Assembly: GCA_016235345.1 (NCBI GenBank)
Contig: JACRLG010000023.1
Span: 62,001 to 126,000, forward strand
Source of the DNA: Deltaproteobacteria bacterium
Lineage (GTDB): Bacteria; Desulfobacterota; Desulfobacteria; Desulfobacterales; Desulfatibacillaceae
Direction: 5' to 3'
DNA: 64,000 nucleotides
The notes beneath the pieces were generated by a model. It was given only the letters and a program-made list of their open reading frames with translations, had not been told where the DNA came from and searched no databases. Below are positions 8,832-16,635 of this stretch, piece by piece; the stretch's first letter is position 1; each line of letters begins with the position of its first letter. The position numbers and the translations under genes are program-made.

Positions 8832-10217
8832 TCAAAGCCTGATTTTATCAGCAAGGGCTATGCCGCTTGCCACCGCAAGCTCGGTTCCGATTCCTCGCGA
8901 TCCCGCGTCCGCGCCCACCAGATAGAGCCCTAGAAGGGCGGTTTCGTGTTTCAGCCTTAGGCTTCCCACCTGGTCCGGGGTCTGGCCAAGGCCGATGGCC
9001 TCCCCTGCCGGGTGACGGGTGAGGGCCGTCACGTCCGAGCGGGTGGAGCGTGTCTCCCAGATGATCGAATCGGAAAAACCCGGGAACAGTCTCAACACGG
9101 TTTCGTGTACCTTGTCAAGTATGGCATTCCCCAGGGCCTTGGACGAGCGCGGGGGAGCGGCGGTTCCCGCTATCACGAGCTGTTTTCCCGGCGGGGCCAG
9201 GGACGGGTCGTGGTTGGAGGGAACCGGCATGAAGATGAAGGGGTCGTCCGGCACGCTCTTGTTTTGGATGTAGTCGAAGATGGTCACAGGGTCGCCCTTG
9301 GGCATGTAAAAAACCACGGGATAAGGGATGACGGGCCTGTCGAGGGCGTACTTTATGGTGACGTAGGCGTTGGAATAGCTCATTTTGGGTATGCGCCGGG
9401 CCGTCTCCTCCCCTATGGCCTCCCTGCCCGCCAGGTCCAGGGTCCGGGCCGCTCCGGCGTTTGAAATCACAACGTCCGCAGGAAAAAAGCCGCTTTCGGT
9501 TTTTACGCCCGCCACCATTCCGGCCCTTGAAACGATCTCCGTCGCGGTCTCCGAAAAAAGTATCCTGCCGCCGTAGAGTTCAAGGCTTTTCCTGAACGAA
9601 TCGGGTATGGCCTGACAGCCGCCCATGGGGTAGCCGAAGTCCGCGTCTGCAAACATCCGGGAAAAGCAGTGGATGAACTCCCCGGCTGAGGCCTGCCGGT
9701 AGTCCAGGGCGAAATAGAGCTGGCACACGCAGTTGGCGAAGGCGTGGACCTCGCGGTCCTTCGTGTGGGCCTTCACGAAGTCGTAGAGGGTGACCCGGTC
9801 GTTTTCCCCGGCCAGATCGCCCGTAAGAAGGGCCCGTATGAAGCGCCAGGCTCCGGGGTAGTTAATAAGGCCGATCCGTAGTTTTTGGGCCACCTTCACC
9901 GTCTGCCAAAGGGGTTTCAAGTCCAGGGGAAAATCGAACTCGGCCCTGCCCATCACCCGTGCAGCCGGATTTTTGACGGACCACTTAAGCCCGCCCGATG
10001 TCCTTCCGGTCATCTCCCCGTGGGGGCCGCTTTTTCCCCTGGAGAACATGTGCACGCCGAAATCGCACTTGAAGCCGTCCCGCTCAAAGGCCATGGACCG
10101 GCCCCCTGCCACGGGCTGGGCTTCCAGGATCAGCACATCGGCCCCCTTCTGGGCAAGCAGGGCTCCGCAGGCCAGCCCGCCGAGGCCGGCACCTATTATC
10201 ACTACTTTCCTGGCCAT
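8832..10217 (-). CDS. Phytoene desaturase/carotenoid isomerase-like FAD oxidoreductase
   Basis: 461 aa. The N-terminal dinucleotide motif (VVIIGAGLGGLACGALLAQKG) followed by LEAQPVAGGRSMAFERDGF is typical of the CrtI/CrtISO/retinol saturase group. The C-terminal FAD segment is GLYLVGADAGSRGIGTELAVASG. Family members oxidise, reduce or isomerise conjugated polyenes, or act on other lipids. No carotenoid synthase genes are seen here, so the substrate is open. It lies 51 nt downstream of the GMC gene on the same strand and 15 nt upstream of the membrane protein gene, so an operon is likely. Start supported by AAGGGGGGAAATC. Confidence 0.75.
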   Translation of the reverse strand: MARKVVIIGAGLGGLACGALLAQKGADVLILEAQPVAGGRSMAFERDGFKCDFGVHMFSRGKSGPHGEMTGRTSGGLKWSVKNPAARVMGRAEFDFPLDLKPLWQTVKVAQKLRIGLINYPGAWRFIRALLTGDLAGENDRVTLYDFVKAHTKDREVHAFANCVCQLYFALDYRQASAGEFIHCFSRMFADADFGYPMGGCQAIPDSFRKSLELYGGRILFSETATEIVSRAGMVAGVKTESGFFPADVVISNAGAARTLDLAGREAIGEETARRIPKMSYSNAYVTIKYALDRPVIPYPVVFYMPKGDPVTIFDYIQNKSVPDDPFIFMPVPSNHDPSLAPPGKQLVIAGTAAPPRSSKALGNAILDKVHETVLRLFPGFSDSIIWETRSTRSDVTALTRHPAGEAIGLGQTPDQVGSLRLKHETALLGLYLVGADAGSRGIGTELAVASGIALADKIRL

Positions 10218-10268
10218 GATTTCCCCCCTTGAAATTAGAAATCAGACAGACGCAGTCCCGGCCCGCCG

Positions 10269-11843
10269 TCACTCCTCCCGGCCCGGTATGCGGGACATTG
10301 CAAGCTCCGACAGGGCGGCGATGGTGAGGCTTGGGTTGACCCCCACGTTGGCGGAGACCGCCGAGCCGTCCACAACGTACAGGCCGGGATGGCCGAACAC
10401 CTCGTGATTTCTGGAGATCACGCCGTTTTCAGCCGAGGTCCCCATTGGGCAGCCGCCCAGGATGTGGGCCGTTGACGAGATGCCGCCCACGGACTCGGTA
10501 AGGACGTTCAAGGGCGTTCCGCCTGACGCCGCCGCAAAAGCGCGGGCCGCCTCGTTGGCCACCGGCAGGTAGCTTGGAGCCTCCCAGCCCTTTATGGCGC
10601 GGGATTGAAGACGCCTGGAAAAGGGCGGGAAGGGCGAGCGCCGAAAATCGAAGGCAAGGCGGTTGTCGGTGTCCTGCATCACTGTGAGAACGCTCATGCG
10701 CCCGCGCCAGTTTTTCGCCCTGAAGGATTCCGTGGCCGATACCGGATGAGAGAAAAGGGCGGCAAGGGCCTTTTTCGCACGGGTTTTCGGGTCGGCGTCG
10801 TCCACCAGGGGGCCGACGTAAAATTTCATGAAATTGTAGGCCGTGGGGAAGCGGTTCTGGGTGATGTGGGTGTGGGAATCCGGGTAAAAATCGCTGGTTA
10901 TGGCGGTGCCTTTGGTGAGGTCGGCGTCCTTGTCGCGGGAAAGAATCCCCACTATGGCCTCGGAATTGGTGCGCACCAGCTTCCCCAGTCGGGGCGAGAT
11001 GTTGGGAAGGCTTTTCAGGTCGTCCCGGCAGGAGAACAAAAGCCGCAGGCTTTCCACCACCCCGGCTGAGACTATCACGCGGTCGGCCTTGACCGGTGCC
11101 TTTTTAAGGCCGTTGACGCTTCGTGATTCCACCGCGTAGCCGCCCCCCGGAAGGGGCAGGACGTTCACGGCCCTGCGGTCGGGAAGAATTTTGGCCCCGA
11201 GGTTCTTGGCCAGATGAAGGTAGTTCTTGTCCAGGCTGTTCTTGGAGTTTTTGGCGCAGCCCGCCAGGCATTCGCCGCAGTATTCGCAGCCGGTGCGCGG
11301 GGGGCCCTTTCCATCGAAAAAAGGATCGGGTACGGTGGTTCCGGGGTTCCCGAAGTAGATGCCGTTTCTCACCGGACCGAAGGTCCCTTCGGCTCCCATG
11401 AGCCTTGCGGCTTTTTTCAGGTGCCCGTCCATGAGGTCCAGGCGCGGGTTCCTTGTCACCCCCAACATGCCTTCGGCTGTTTCGTAGTGGGGCGCGAGTT
11501 CCCCCTGCCAGTCCGGGGAAAGGTCCCGCCACGCCGGGTCGTTGAAAAAGGCCGCCTTGGGCCGCAGAAGCACCGCCGCGTAGACCAGGCTTCCGCCCCC
11601 CACCCCCACGCCCCCCACGATTATCACGTGCCGGAAAACGTGCTGCACGAAATAACCGCGCATCCCAAGGGGCGGCATCCACAGAAAGCGCTTCAGATTT
11701 CCTGCGGCGGCCTCCATGTCGGATGGCGTCACGTCCCGGCCCTGTTCCAGGACCGCCACCCTGTATCCCTTTTCGGACAGGCGCAGGGCTGAAACGCTTC
11801 CGCCGAAGCCGCTGCCGATTACCGCGTAATCGTAATGATCCAT
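10269..11843 (-). CDS. GMC-family oxidoreductase, cholesterol-oxidase-like
   Basis: 524 aa FAD enzyme. N-terminal motif YDYAVIGSGFGGSVSALRLSEKGYRVAVLEQGRD, then GGVGVGGGSLVYAAVLLRP, a typical GMC signature. A cysteine-rich stretch (CEYCGECLAGCAKNSKNSLDKNYL) resembles ferredoxin-like inserts of cholesterol-oxidase-type GMC proteins. The C-terminal block HILGGCPMGTSAENGV ... LYVVDGSAVSANVGVNPSLTIAALSE holds the catalytic region. Likely oxidises a sterol, long-chain alcohol or isoprenoid; the substrate cannot be read from sequence. First gene of a three-gene minus-strand operon. Confidence 0.8.
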   Translation of the reverse strand: MDHYDYAVIGSGFGGSVSALRLSEKGYRVAVLEQGRDVTPSDMEAAAGNLKRFLWMPPLGMRGYFVQHVFRHVIIVGGVGVGGGSLVYAAVLLRPKAAFFNDPAWRDLSPDWQGELAPHYETAEGMLGVTRNPRLDLMDGHLKKAARLMGAEGTFGPVRNGIYFGNPGTTVPDPFFDGKGPPRTGCEYCGECLAGCAKNSKNSLDKNYLHLAKNLGAKILPDRRAVNVLPLPGGGYAVESRSVNGLKKAPVKADRVIVSAGVVESLRLLFSCRDDLKSLPNISPRLGKLVRTNSEAIVGILSRDKDADLTKGTAITSDFYPDSHTHITQNRFPTAYNFMKFYVGPLVDDADPKTRAKKALAALFSHPVSATESFRAKNWRGRMSVLTVMQDTDNRLAFDFRRSPFPPFSRRLQSRAIKGWEAPSYLPVANEAARAFAAASGGTPLNVLTESVGGISSTAHILGGCPMGTSAENGVISRNHEVFGHPGLYVVDGSAVSANVGVNPSLTIAALSELAMSRIPGREE

Positions 11844-12223
11844 AAGGTTGTGATTTTCCTGTGAGTTGGCGAAAGGTTGGCTTTAGGCCATTGATTGACC
11901 GCCGGGTCGGCCTGAATTTGAAAAAGATGTTTCGGGATAACATCCCGTTCCGTCGGCTTTTTTGCAGGAAACCAAGGCCGGGATCGGGGGGAATGAAACC
12001 GTAATGCCGTGTGACTATATAGATGCCGAATTATTTTGCTTGTGTCAACACGCTTGTCGGGATAATGATTCCCCGGTCTTTTTTGATGAGGCGAAAAGGG
12101 GGCGGCCCTTAAAAAGGAAAGCGCCCCCGGCCATGCGCAAAAAAGGATTTGGTGTTGACTTGGCCACAAGGCTTTGGTATGGGCAACAGTCCCCTTCGGG
12201 ATTGAAAGGCAGTGAAAGGCCAA
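11844..12223. other. Intergenic region between GMC operon and ATP synthase genes
   Basis: About 380 nt between divergent units. It holds a GC hairpin at 12098-12128 (GGGGGCG / CGCCCCC with an inner CCTT/AAGG pair) and the atp promoter candidate at 12155-12183. No convincing gene: the open frame across 11962-12507 has no family resemblance and overlaps atpZ. Confidence 0.6.
12155..12183 (+). promoter_or_regulatory. Candidate promoter for the F0 ATP synthase genes
   Basis: TTGACT (12155-12160), exactly 17 nt, then TATGGG (12178-12183), ending 40 nt before the atpZ ATG. Confidence 0.5.
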
Positions 12224-12469
12224 ATGGGCCGGGAAGACGAAAAAAGGCAGTTTTACCGGGACCTTGCTTTCATAAGCACGGCGGGGCTGTCATTCGGCTT
12301 TTCCATAGCCATCGGCCTTTTTATAGGGATATGGCTGGACAAGAGCGTTTTCGGCACTTCCCCGTGGTGCACCCTGATCTTTCTGGGCTTCGGGATCGCG
12401 GCGGGCTACCGGAACCTCTGGCTGATATACACGCGGGCCAGGAAGTTGGACACCCAGGAAAAAAAATGA
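12224..12469 (+). CDS. atpZ: AtpZ/AtpI-type small membrane protein
   Basis: 81 aa with two hydrophobic helices (STAGLSFGFSIAIGLFIGIWLDKSVFG and CTLIFLGFGIAAGYRNLWLIY). This is the AtpZ/AtpI pattern: small proteins encoded first in atp operons and linked to c-ring assembly or Mg/Ca supply. The ATG at 12224 has AAAGG 4 nt upstream; an in-frame GTG at 12212 is the alternative. First gene of the atpZ-atpI-atpB-atpE block. Confidence 0.75.
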   Translation: MGREDEKRQFYRDLAFISTAGLSFGFSIAIGLFIGIWLDKSVFGTSPWCTLIFLGFGIAAGYRNLWLIYTRARKLDTQEKK

Positions 12470-12506
12470 CCCTGCCCGGTTTGCGGCAGGGCCACAGGGC
12501 TTATTG

Positions 12507-12929
12507 ATGCAAAAGGCGCAAGACGAAAAACCGGCAAGCCGGGACGGAGCGGAGGAGAGAATCTATTCCTTCGTGACAAGGTCCAATCCCTTCATTCTTG
12601 GAGGGGCGGCCCTGTGCGCCTTCGTGTTCGCCCCGCCCAGGTTTTTTCTGGGGGTCCTTCTGGGCGGCCTGATCGTGACCGTCAATTTCGCGCTTTTGTT
12701 CCGCACCCTTAAAAAGGCGCTGGCCCCGGGCAACACCCAAGGATACGCCCCGGTGCTGGCCAAGTATTATCTGCGCTTCATGGCAAGCGCCATCATCATT
12801 TTCGTTCTTATGGCCACCCGCATCGTCCACCCCATCGGCCTCATCCTTGGCCTTTCCGTGGTGGTGGTGAGCATAGTGGCCGCATTGGTTAATGAATTGA
12901 AATTTCATTCGGTGAAGGAGGCTGGCTGA
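12507..12929 (+). CDS. atpI: ATP synthase subunit I-like protein
   Basis: 140 aa with four predicted hydrophobic segments (PFILGGAALCAFVFAPPRFF, FLGVLLGGLIVTVNFALLF, YYLRFMASAIIIFVLMATR, LILGLSVVVVSIVAALVNEL). Size and position directly before atpB match the ATP synthase I family, thought to help assemble the rotor ring. ATG at 12507 is chosen over an adjacent in-frame TTG at 12504. It ends 1 nt before the atpB GTG start. Confidence 0.7.
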   Translation: MQKAQDEKPASRDGAEERIYSFVTRSNPFILGGAALCAFVFAPPRFFLGVLLGGLIVTVNFALLFRTLKKALAPGNTQGYAPVLAKYYLRFMASAIIIFVLMATRIVHPIGLILGLSVVVVSIVAALVNELKFHSVKEAG

Positions 12930-12930
12930 C

Positions 12931-13623
12931 GTGGAGCATCCGTATCTGTTCCTTACAAAGTTGGCGGAGATGTTCGGGGTAAGTTCCCAGACTGCTTTCG
13001 ACTACAAGCACGTGTTCTATACGTGGTTCGCAATGGCGCTCATGCTGGGCTTCGGTTTCGTGGCCACCCGTGGCTTGAAGCTGGTGCCGGGCAAGGGCCA
13101 GAATTTTCTGGAACTCATCGTGGGCGGCATCGAGGATTTCATGGTGTCCGTGACCGGCGAGGAGGGCCGCTGGCTGCTCCCCATCACCGCAACGGTCTTC
13201 ATCTACATTCTCGTCTGCAACCTCATGGGGCTTTTTCCGGGATTCTTTCCGCCCACCGCCGACATCAACACAACGGCAAGCTGCGCGGTGACGGTTTTTG
13301 CCGTCACCCACATCATCGGCATCAAGTATCACGGCATAAAGTACATCAAGCACTTCACCGGCCCCGTGGCGGCCCTCATCCCCCTGTTCCTGGTGCTGGA
13401 AATCATCGGGCACTGCGCGCGGGTGCTTTCCCTCTCCTTCCGTCTTTTCGGAAACATGATGGGCCACGAACTGGTGCTGGGCATTCTTTTCATGCTGGCG
13501 GGCGCGTTTTTCGCCCCGCTTCCCATCATGGCCCTGGGCGTCTTCGTGTCCCTGGTTCAGGCCTTCGTGTTCTTCCTGCTTTCCACCATTTATTTTGCAG
13601 GGTCCATGGAGCACGCGCATTAG
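12931..13623 (+). CDS. atpB: F0F1 ATP synthase subunit a
   Basis: 230 aa, GTG start. Forms the ion half-channels in F0. The essential arginine lies in VLSLSFRLFGNMMGHELVLG, and the helix LVQAFVFFLLSTIYFAGSMEHAH at the C-terminus is typical. Several transmembrane helices are visible (MALMLGFGFVATRG, ITATVFIYILVCNLMGLFPGF, VAALIPLFLVLEIIGH). A reverse-oriented structured repeat separates it from atpE. Confidence 0.95.
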   Translation: MEHPYLFLTKLAEMFGVSSQTAFDYKHVFYTWFAMALMLGFGFVATRGLKLVPGKGQNFLELIVGGIEDFMVSVTGEEGRWLLPITATVFIYILVCNLMGLFPGFFPPTADINTTASCAVTVFAVTHIIGIKYHGIKYIKHFTGPVAALIPLFLVLEIIGHCARVLSLSFRLFGNMMGHELVLGILFMLAGAFFAPLPIMALGVFVSLVQAFVFFLLSTIYFAGSMEHAH

Positions 13624-13668
13624 GATTTTTTTGGCAGCCTAAGGCCAATCGGAAAAACTGGAAACAAA

Positions 13669-13788
13669 GCCTGGATAAAAACGATGAAGTGCAAGGAGTG
13701 CGAAAAGCTGATGAGAGAGCGTACGCTTTTGTACGTGACCGAAATCGGCTTTGAAGCACGACACAGCAATTCGCGTTATTAGACAGGC
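13669..13788 (-). repeat. Structured dispersed repeat, copy 3 (reverse orientation)
   Basis: Outer arms GCCTGGATAAAAACG (13669-13683) and its near-complement ending AGACAGGC at 13788. On the minus strand the conserved block reads GCGAATTGCTGTGTC and the apical part CACGTACAAAAGCGTACG. The inner stem has one G-U-type change (AAAGCTGAT/ATCGGCTTT). It lies inside the atp operon, the only clear copy opposed to the flanking genes. Confidence 0.85.
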
Positions 13789-13858
13789 TGGCATTGCGGT
13801 ACGGGTTTTTGGAAGAAGCCCGCAGAAAAAACATAATCGTTAAAGGAGAAGTTGATCA

Positions 13859-14146
13859 ATGGAACAATCAGTCAATGCTTTGAGCGTGCTCATCGCCGCC
13901 ATGACGGCGGCAGGTTTCGGAATCGCAATCGCGGCTTTCGGCTGCGGCATCGGCCAGGCTCTTGGTCTGAAGGCCGCCGTTGAGGGTATCGCCCGCAATC
14001 CCGAGGCTTCGGGCAAAATCATGACCACCATGCTTATCGGTCTGGCCATGATCGAGTCTCTTTGTATTTACGCTCTGGTCGTCGCGCTGCTTCTCATCTT
14101 CGTGGCGCCCCAGGGTGTTGATCTCAAGGCTCTGGTTGCAGGTTAA
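13859..14146 (+). CDS. atpE: F0 ATP synthase subunit c with sodium-type ligand set
   Basis: 95 aa hairpin of two helices with polar loop [12 protein letters not shown], the rotor subunit of ATP synthase. The ion-binding carboxylate is Glu66 in [18 protein letters not shown]. Besides E66, the residues Q33 (GIGQALG), S67 and Y71 match Q32/E65/S66/Y70 of the Ilyobacter Na+ ring at a constant +1 offset. Position 68 is Leu rather than the Thr67 found in some Na+ rings. Na+ translocation is therefore a sequence-based prediction. No b, delta, alpha, gamma, beta or epsilon genes follow; they must lie elsewhere. Start supported by AAAGGAGAAG upstream. Confidence 0.93.
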   Translation: MEQSVNALSVLIAAMTAAGFGIAIAAFGCGIGQALGLKAAVEGIARNPEASGKIMTTMLIGLAMIESLCIYALVVALLLIFVAPQGVDLKALVAG

Positions 14147-14199
14147 GACGCCCGTGCGGACGGGGTTCGTCCCCATCCGCACCCGCATCTGAAAAAAAA

Positions 14200-14236
14200 G
14201 GCCGCCGGGAGTAGTCCTCCCGGCGGCCTTTTTTTT
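14200..14236 (+). terminator. Strong Rho-independent terminator after atpE
   Basis: GGCCGCCGGGAG (14200-14211), short loop, CTCCCGGCGGCC (14217-14228), then eight T. An A-run precedes it, so it could work in both directions. It ends the atpZ-I-B-E unit. Confidence 0.95.
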
Positions 14237-14238
14237 GT

Positions 14239-14362
14239 GAATCCTGCGTAAAAACGCGAACTGCTGTGTCGTGCTTCAAAGCCGGCTCCGCCACGTACTT
14301 TCAGCACGCTTGCTCGTCGGCTTTTCGCTCTCCTTGCATTTCATCGTTTTTACGCAGGATTC
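14239..14362 (+). repeat. Structured dispersed repeat, copy 4
   Basis: Outer arms are a perfect 18-bp inverted repeat, GAATCCTGCGTAAAAACG and CGTTTTTACGCAGGATTC. Conserved blocks GCGAACTGCTGTGTCGTGC and TTGCATTTCATCG are intact, and the inner stem AAAGCCG/CGGCTTT is present. It follows the atpE terminator and is followed by degenerate copy 5. Together copies 4 and 5 fill most of the 386-nt gap before the acyltransferase gene. Confidence 0.9.
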
Positions 14363-14365
14363 ACG

Positions 14366-14480
14366 CTTCTGCATAAAAAAATGCGAACAGATGCGTTACG
14401 CTTCAAAGCTCCGCATTGCGCCAAAAGCACACCTTCTTTTCTGTCTGTCTTTCTTGCATTTTATGGTTTTTGCGCATAAG
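14366..14480 (+). repeat. Structured dispersed repeat, copy 5 (degenerate, tandem to copy 4)
   Basis: Shows eroded versions of both conserved blocks (ATGCGAACAGATGCGTTACGC and TTGCATTTTATGG) and remnants of the outer arms (CTTCTGC / GCGCATAAG). It lies 3 nt after copy 4 in the same orientation. The internal GTAC hairpin is lost. Confidence 0.55.
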
Positions 14481-14532
14481 TTACATTCCTGCCTTTCAGA
14501 TTGCCACCAATCAACAATGAGGACTGCCCCAC

Positions 14533-15348
14533 ATGAACCTCGGCACTTTTTTAAGAAAAAAGGCGGTTTCAGGCGAACTTTCTCGCCTTGTGGACTCCAT
14601 GCCCCTTTCCGTTGGCTCACTGGGCTACGACCCCTGGGGCTTCAACACCGAAGACGCCAAGGTGGGGCTCACGGTTCTCAAGTGGTTTTTCGACAACTAT
14701 TTCCGGGTGACCGTGCACGGGCTGGAAAATGTACCCACAACCGGCCCCCTTCTGGTGATTCCCAACCATGCGGGCCAGCTTCCCACCGACGGCATGATGA
14801 TAGGGGTGGCCCTGGCCACCAACCCCGACGGCCCCCGCGCGGCAAGGGCCATGGTGGAGCGCTTCGCCTTTCACCTTCCCTTTGTGGGCAACACGCTGAA
14901 TCGCGTGGGGGCTGTGGTGGGCGATCCGGTGAACTGCATAAGGATGCTGAACCGGGGCGAGGCCGTGATCGTTTTCCCCGAAGGCGCTCGCGGCGGCGGC
15001 AAGGTCTGGGCCAAGCGATACCAGTTGCAGGGCTTCGGAAACGGCTTCATGCACATGGCCCTTGAAACCGGCGCTACCATTGTACCCGTGGGTGTGGTTG
15101 GCTCCGAGGAGACAATGCCCGCGCTGGTGAATTTAAAGCCCCTGGCGAAAATCCTGGGCTGGCCGTCCTTTCCCCTCACCATTCCCTTTCCGCTTCCAGC
15201 CCGGTTCATCATCAATTTCGGCGAGCCCATGCGTTTTTCCGGCGACGTGGAAAGCGAGGAGGACGTGGCGAAAATGGTGCAGCAGGTGAAGGACGAGGTG
15301 AGGCGGCTGGTGGACAAGGGGCTTGCAGAGCGGAAAAAGATATATTGA
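14533..15348 (+). CDS. Lysophospholipid acyltransferase family protein (PlsC-like)
   Basis: 271 aa. The acyltransferase core has the catalytic-His motif IPNHAGQLPTDG, a FPEGARGGGK glycerophosphate-binding motif (classical FPEGTR) and IVPVGVVGSEETMP further on. Such enzymes acylate lysophosphatidate or related acceptors at the inner membrane. The NHxGQxPxD variant is seen in a subgroup often annotated only as 1-acylglycerol-3-phosphate acyltransferase-like, so the exact acceptor is uncertain. An AGGA site lies about 10 nt upstream of ATG. Confidence 0.8.
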   Translation: MNLGTFLRKKAVSGELSRLVDSMPLSVGSLGYDPWGFNTEDAKVGLTVLKWFFDNYFRVTVHGLENVPTTGPLLVIPNHAGQLPTDGMMIGVALATNPDGPRAARAMVERFAFHLPFVGNTLNRVGAVVGDPVNCIRMLNRGEAVIVFPEGARGGGKVWAKRYQLQGFGNGFMHMALETGATIVPVGVVGSEETMPALVNLKPLAKILGWPSFPLTIPFPLPARFIINFGEPMRFSGDVESEEDVAKMVQQVKDEVRRLVDKGLAERKKIY

Positions 15349-15382
15349 TGGCTTGTTTGATATTTTCGATGGGAGGGTTTTG

Positions 15383-15449
15383 CCCTGGGAGCGCGGGCGT
15401 CCCGCCCGCTTTTATAACCAATGCGGGCGGGACGCCCGCGCTCCCAGGG
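15383..15449. repeat. REP-type palindrome a (27-bp arms)
   Basis: Arms at 15383-15409 and 15423-15449 are a perfect inverted repeat built on GGGAGCGCGGGC and GCCCGCGCTCCC with a 13-nt AT-rich loop. When read through, such elements encode SAGVPPA/AGGTPALPG-like peptides, a common source of false hypothetical proteins. Confidence 0.9.
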
Positions 15450-15504
15450 AAACCGTTTTCGACCGCTTTTGAGAAACCCGTGCGGATAATTCGAGGAAAA
15501 AGCC

Positions 15505-15996
15505 ATGAAATACGCAGAGGCTCTTAAGTGGAGCGACGAGATCGAGACGGTGGAGCCGGGCTCCGAAGCCGAAAAGGCCGCCATGGAGCGGTTTAAGGCG
15601 TATTTTTCATCGGTGAACGAAGCCACGGTCCACGCCATGACCCGCCAGCTTTACGCGGACCATGTCTATTTCAACGACACCCTTAAAACATTCATGCGGG
15701 CCGCAGACATAGAGCGCTATTTTGCCCGCACTTCAAGGATGCTTTCGGTTTTTTCCGTTACCCTGGACGGCGTTGCCCGCACCGGCAAGGATTACTACGT
15801 GTGCTGGACCATGGAGATAAGGTTTCGGCGCATCCGCAAGGACAGATCATACGTGTCCCACGGCATGAGCAGGATTAGGCTCGATAAAGACGGCAGGGTG
15901 GTCCTTCACCAGGATTTCTGGGACTCGGCCAAAAACTTCTTCGGCCACATCCCGGTTTTAGGAGCCGCCATAAAGCTCACCAGGAGAATGGTGTGA
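15505..15996 (+). CDS. NTF2-like / SnoaL-like protein
   Basis: 163 aa. The pattern (helical start, YADHVYFNDTLKTFMRAADIERYFART, alternating strands, VVLHQDFWDSAKNFFGHIPVLGAAI end) fits the NTF2-like/SnoaL cone fold. Bacterial members are often annotated as nuclear transport factor 2 family and sit near lipid or isoprenoid genes. No catalytic function can be assigned. GAGGAAAAAGCC precedes the ATG. It converges on the TOPRIM gene with a 13-nt gap. Confidence 0.65.
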   Translation: MKYAEALKWSDEIETVEPGSEAEKAAMERFKAYFSSVNEATVHAMTRQLYADHVYFNDTLKTFMRAADIERYFARTSRMLSVFSVTLDGVARTGKDYYVCWTMEIRFRRIRKDRSYVSHGMSRIRLDKDGRVVLHQDFWDSAKNFFGHIPVLGAAIKLTRRMV

Positions 15997-16009
15997 GAGC
16001 GTAGGATAA

Positions 16010-16633
16010 TCAGGAAAAAAGCCGGTTAAGCCAGGAAACGAATACTGCGGCGCTTGGGGTGTTCGGATCGAGGTACTTTGCGGTTATGGAGGTTCCCAGG
16101 GGTTTGCCCGGTTCCTCCTGCCACGCAAGCCAGGTGTGGATAAGGGCCTTTGGGCGCTTGGGATCGGAAAATTTGCGCTCTCCCTGTGGTATGCCATCGA
16201 TGCTCGCTTCGGCGTGAGCAAAAAGCGGGGAGCCTTCCGGGACCAGAACTCGAAGAAAATCCTCAAGGATGCCGTTGGTGCGGTTATCCGGCATTATCCA
16301 GACGCCGAAACGGGGAAGCAGGGAATCTTCGGTCGGCTCAACGACTGTGCCATCCGGCGATGGGTTGACCGGCACTGAAATGTAACCATTTGTTACAAGG
16401 ATGTTACGGATTGACTGCCAGCGGGCGGCAAGGTTGGCGTCGGCGTCAACCACTACCCCCACCTGCCCTTCCTGCGCTGATTTGAGACGAACGGGAAGGG
16501 CCTCCAACAGATTATCTATTCCCTCGCAGTCCTTGATTTTTTCGATATGCGGCCCTTGGAGATTTCCGCACAGGTGCTTTACCACGTACTCGTCATCCTT
16601 GCCTTCAACCAGTAGAATCTGTTTGGCGGCCAT
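16010..16633 (-). CDS. DUF3226-type TOPRIM protein, partner of the upstream ATPase
   Basis: 207 aa. The start ILLVEGKDDEYVVKHLC carries the TOPRIM glutamate (E10) and GVVVDADAN the DxD pair (D63, D65), the metal-binding set of OLD-family nucleases, primases and topoisomerases. The rest resembles DUF3226. It starts 2 nt after the ATPase stop on the same strand, so the two are surely co-expressed. In OLD, Gabija and PARIS systems an ABC-type ATPase works with a TOPRIM nuclease against phage; this looks like a two-gene version. The defence role is inference from that architecture. Confidence 0.75.
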   Translation of the reverse strand: MAAKQILLVEGKDDEYVVKHLCGNLQGPHIEKIKDCEGIDNLLEALPVRLKSAQEGQVGVVVDADANLAARWQSIRNILVTNGYISVPVNPSPDGTVVEPTEDSLLPRFGVWIMPDNRTNGILEDFLRVLVPEGSPLFAHAEASIDGIPQGERKFSDPKRPKALIHTWLAWQEEPGKPLGTSITAKYLDPNTPSAAVFVSWLNRLFS

Positions 16634-16635
16634 TT

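Noticed and set aside
11962-12507. 181-aa frame upstream of atpZ
   Set aside because: Spans a hairpin, the promoter candidate and the atpZ gene in another frame; no resemblance to a protein family.
15345-15527. Hypothetical protein with SAGVPPAFITNAGGTPALPG
   Set aside because: This is a translated REP palindrome, a common annotation artefact.
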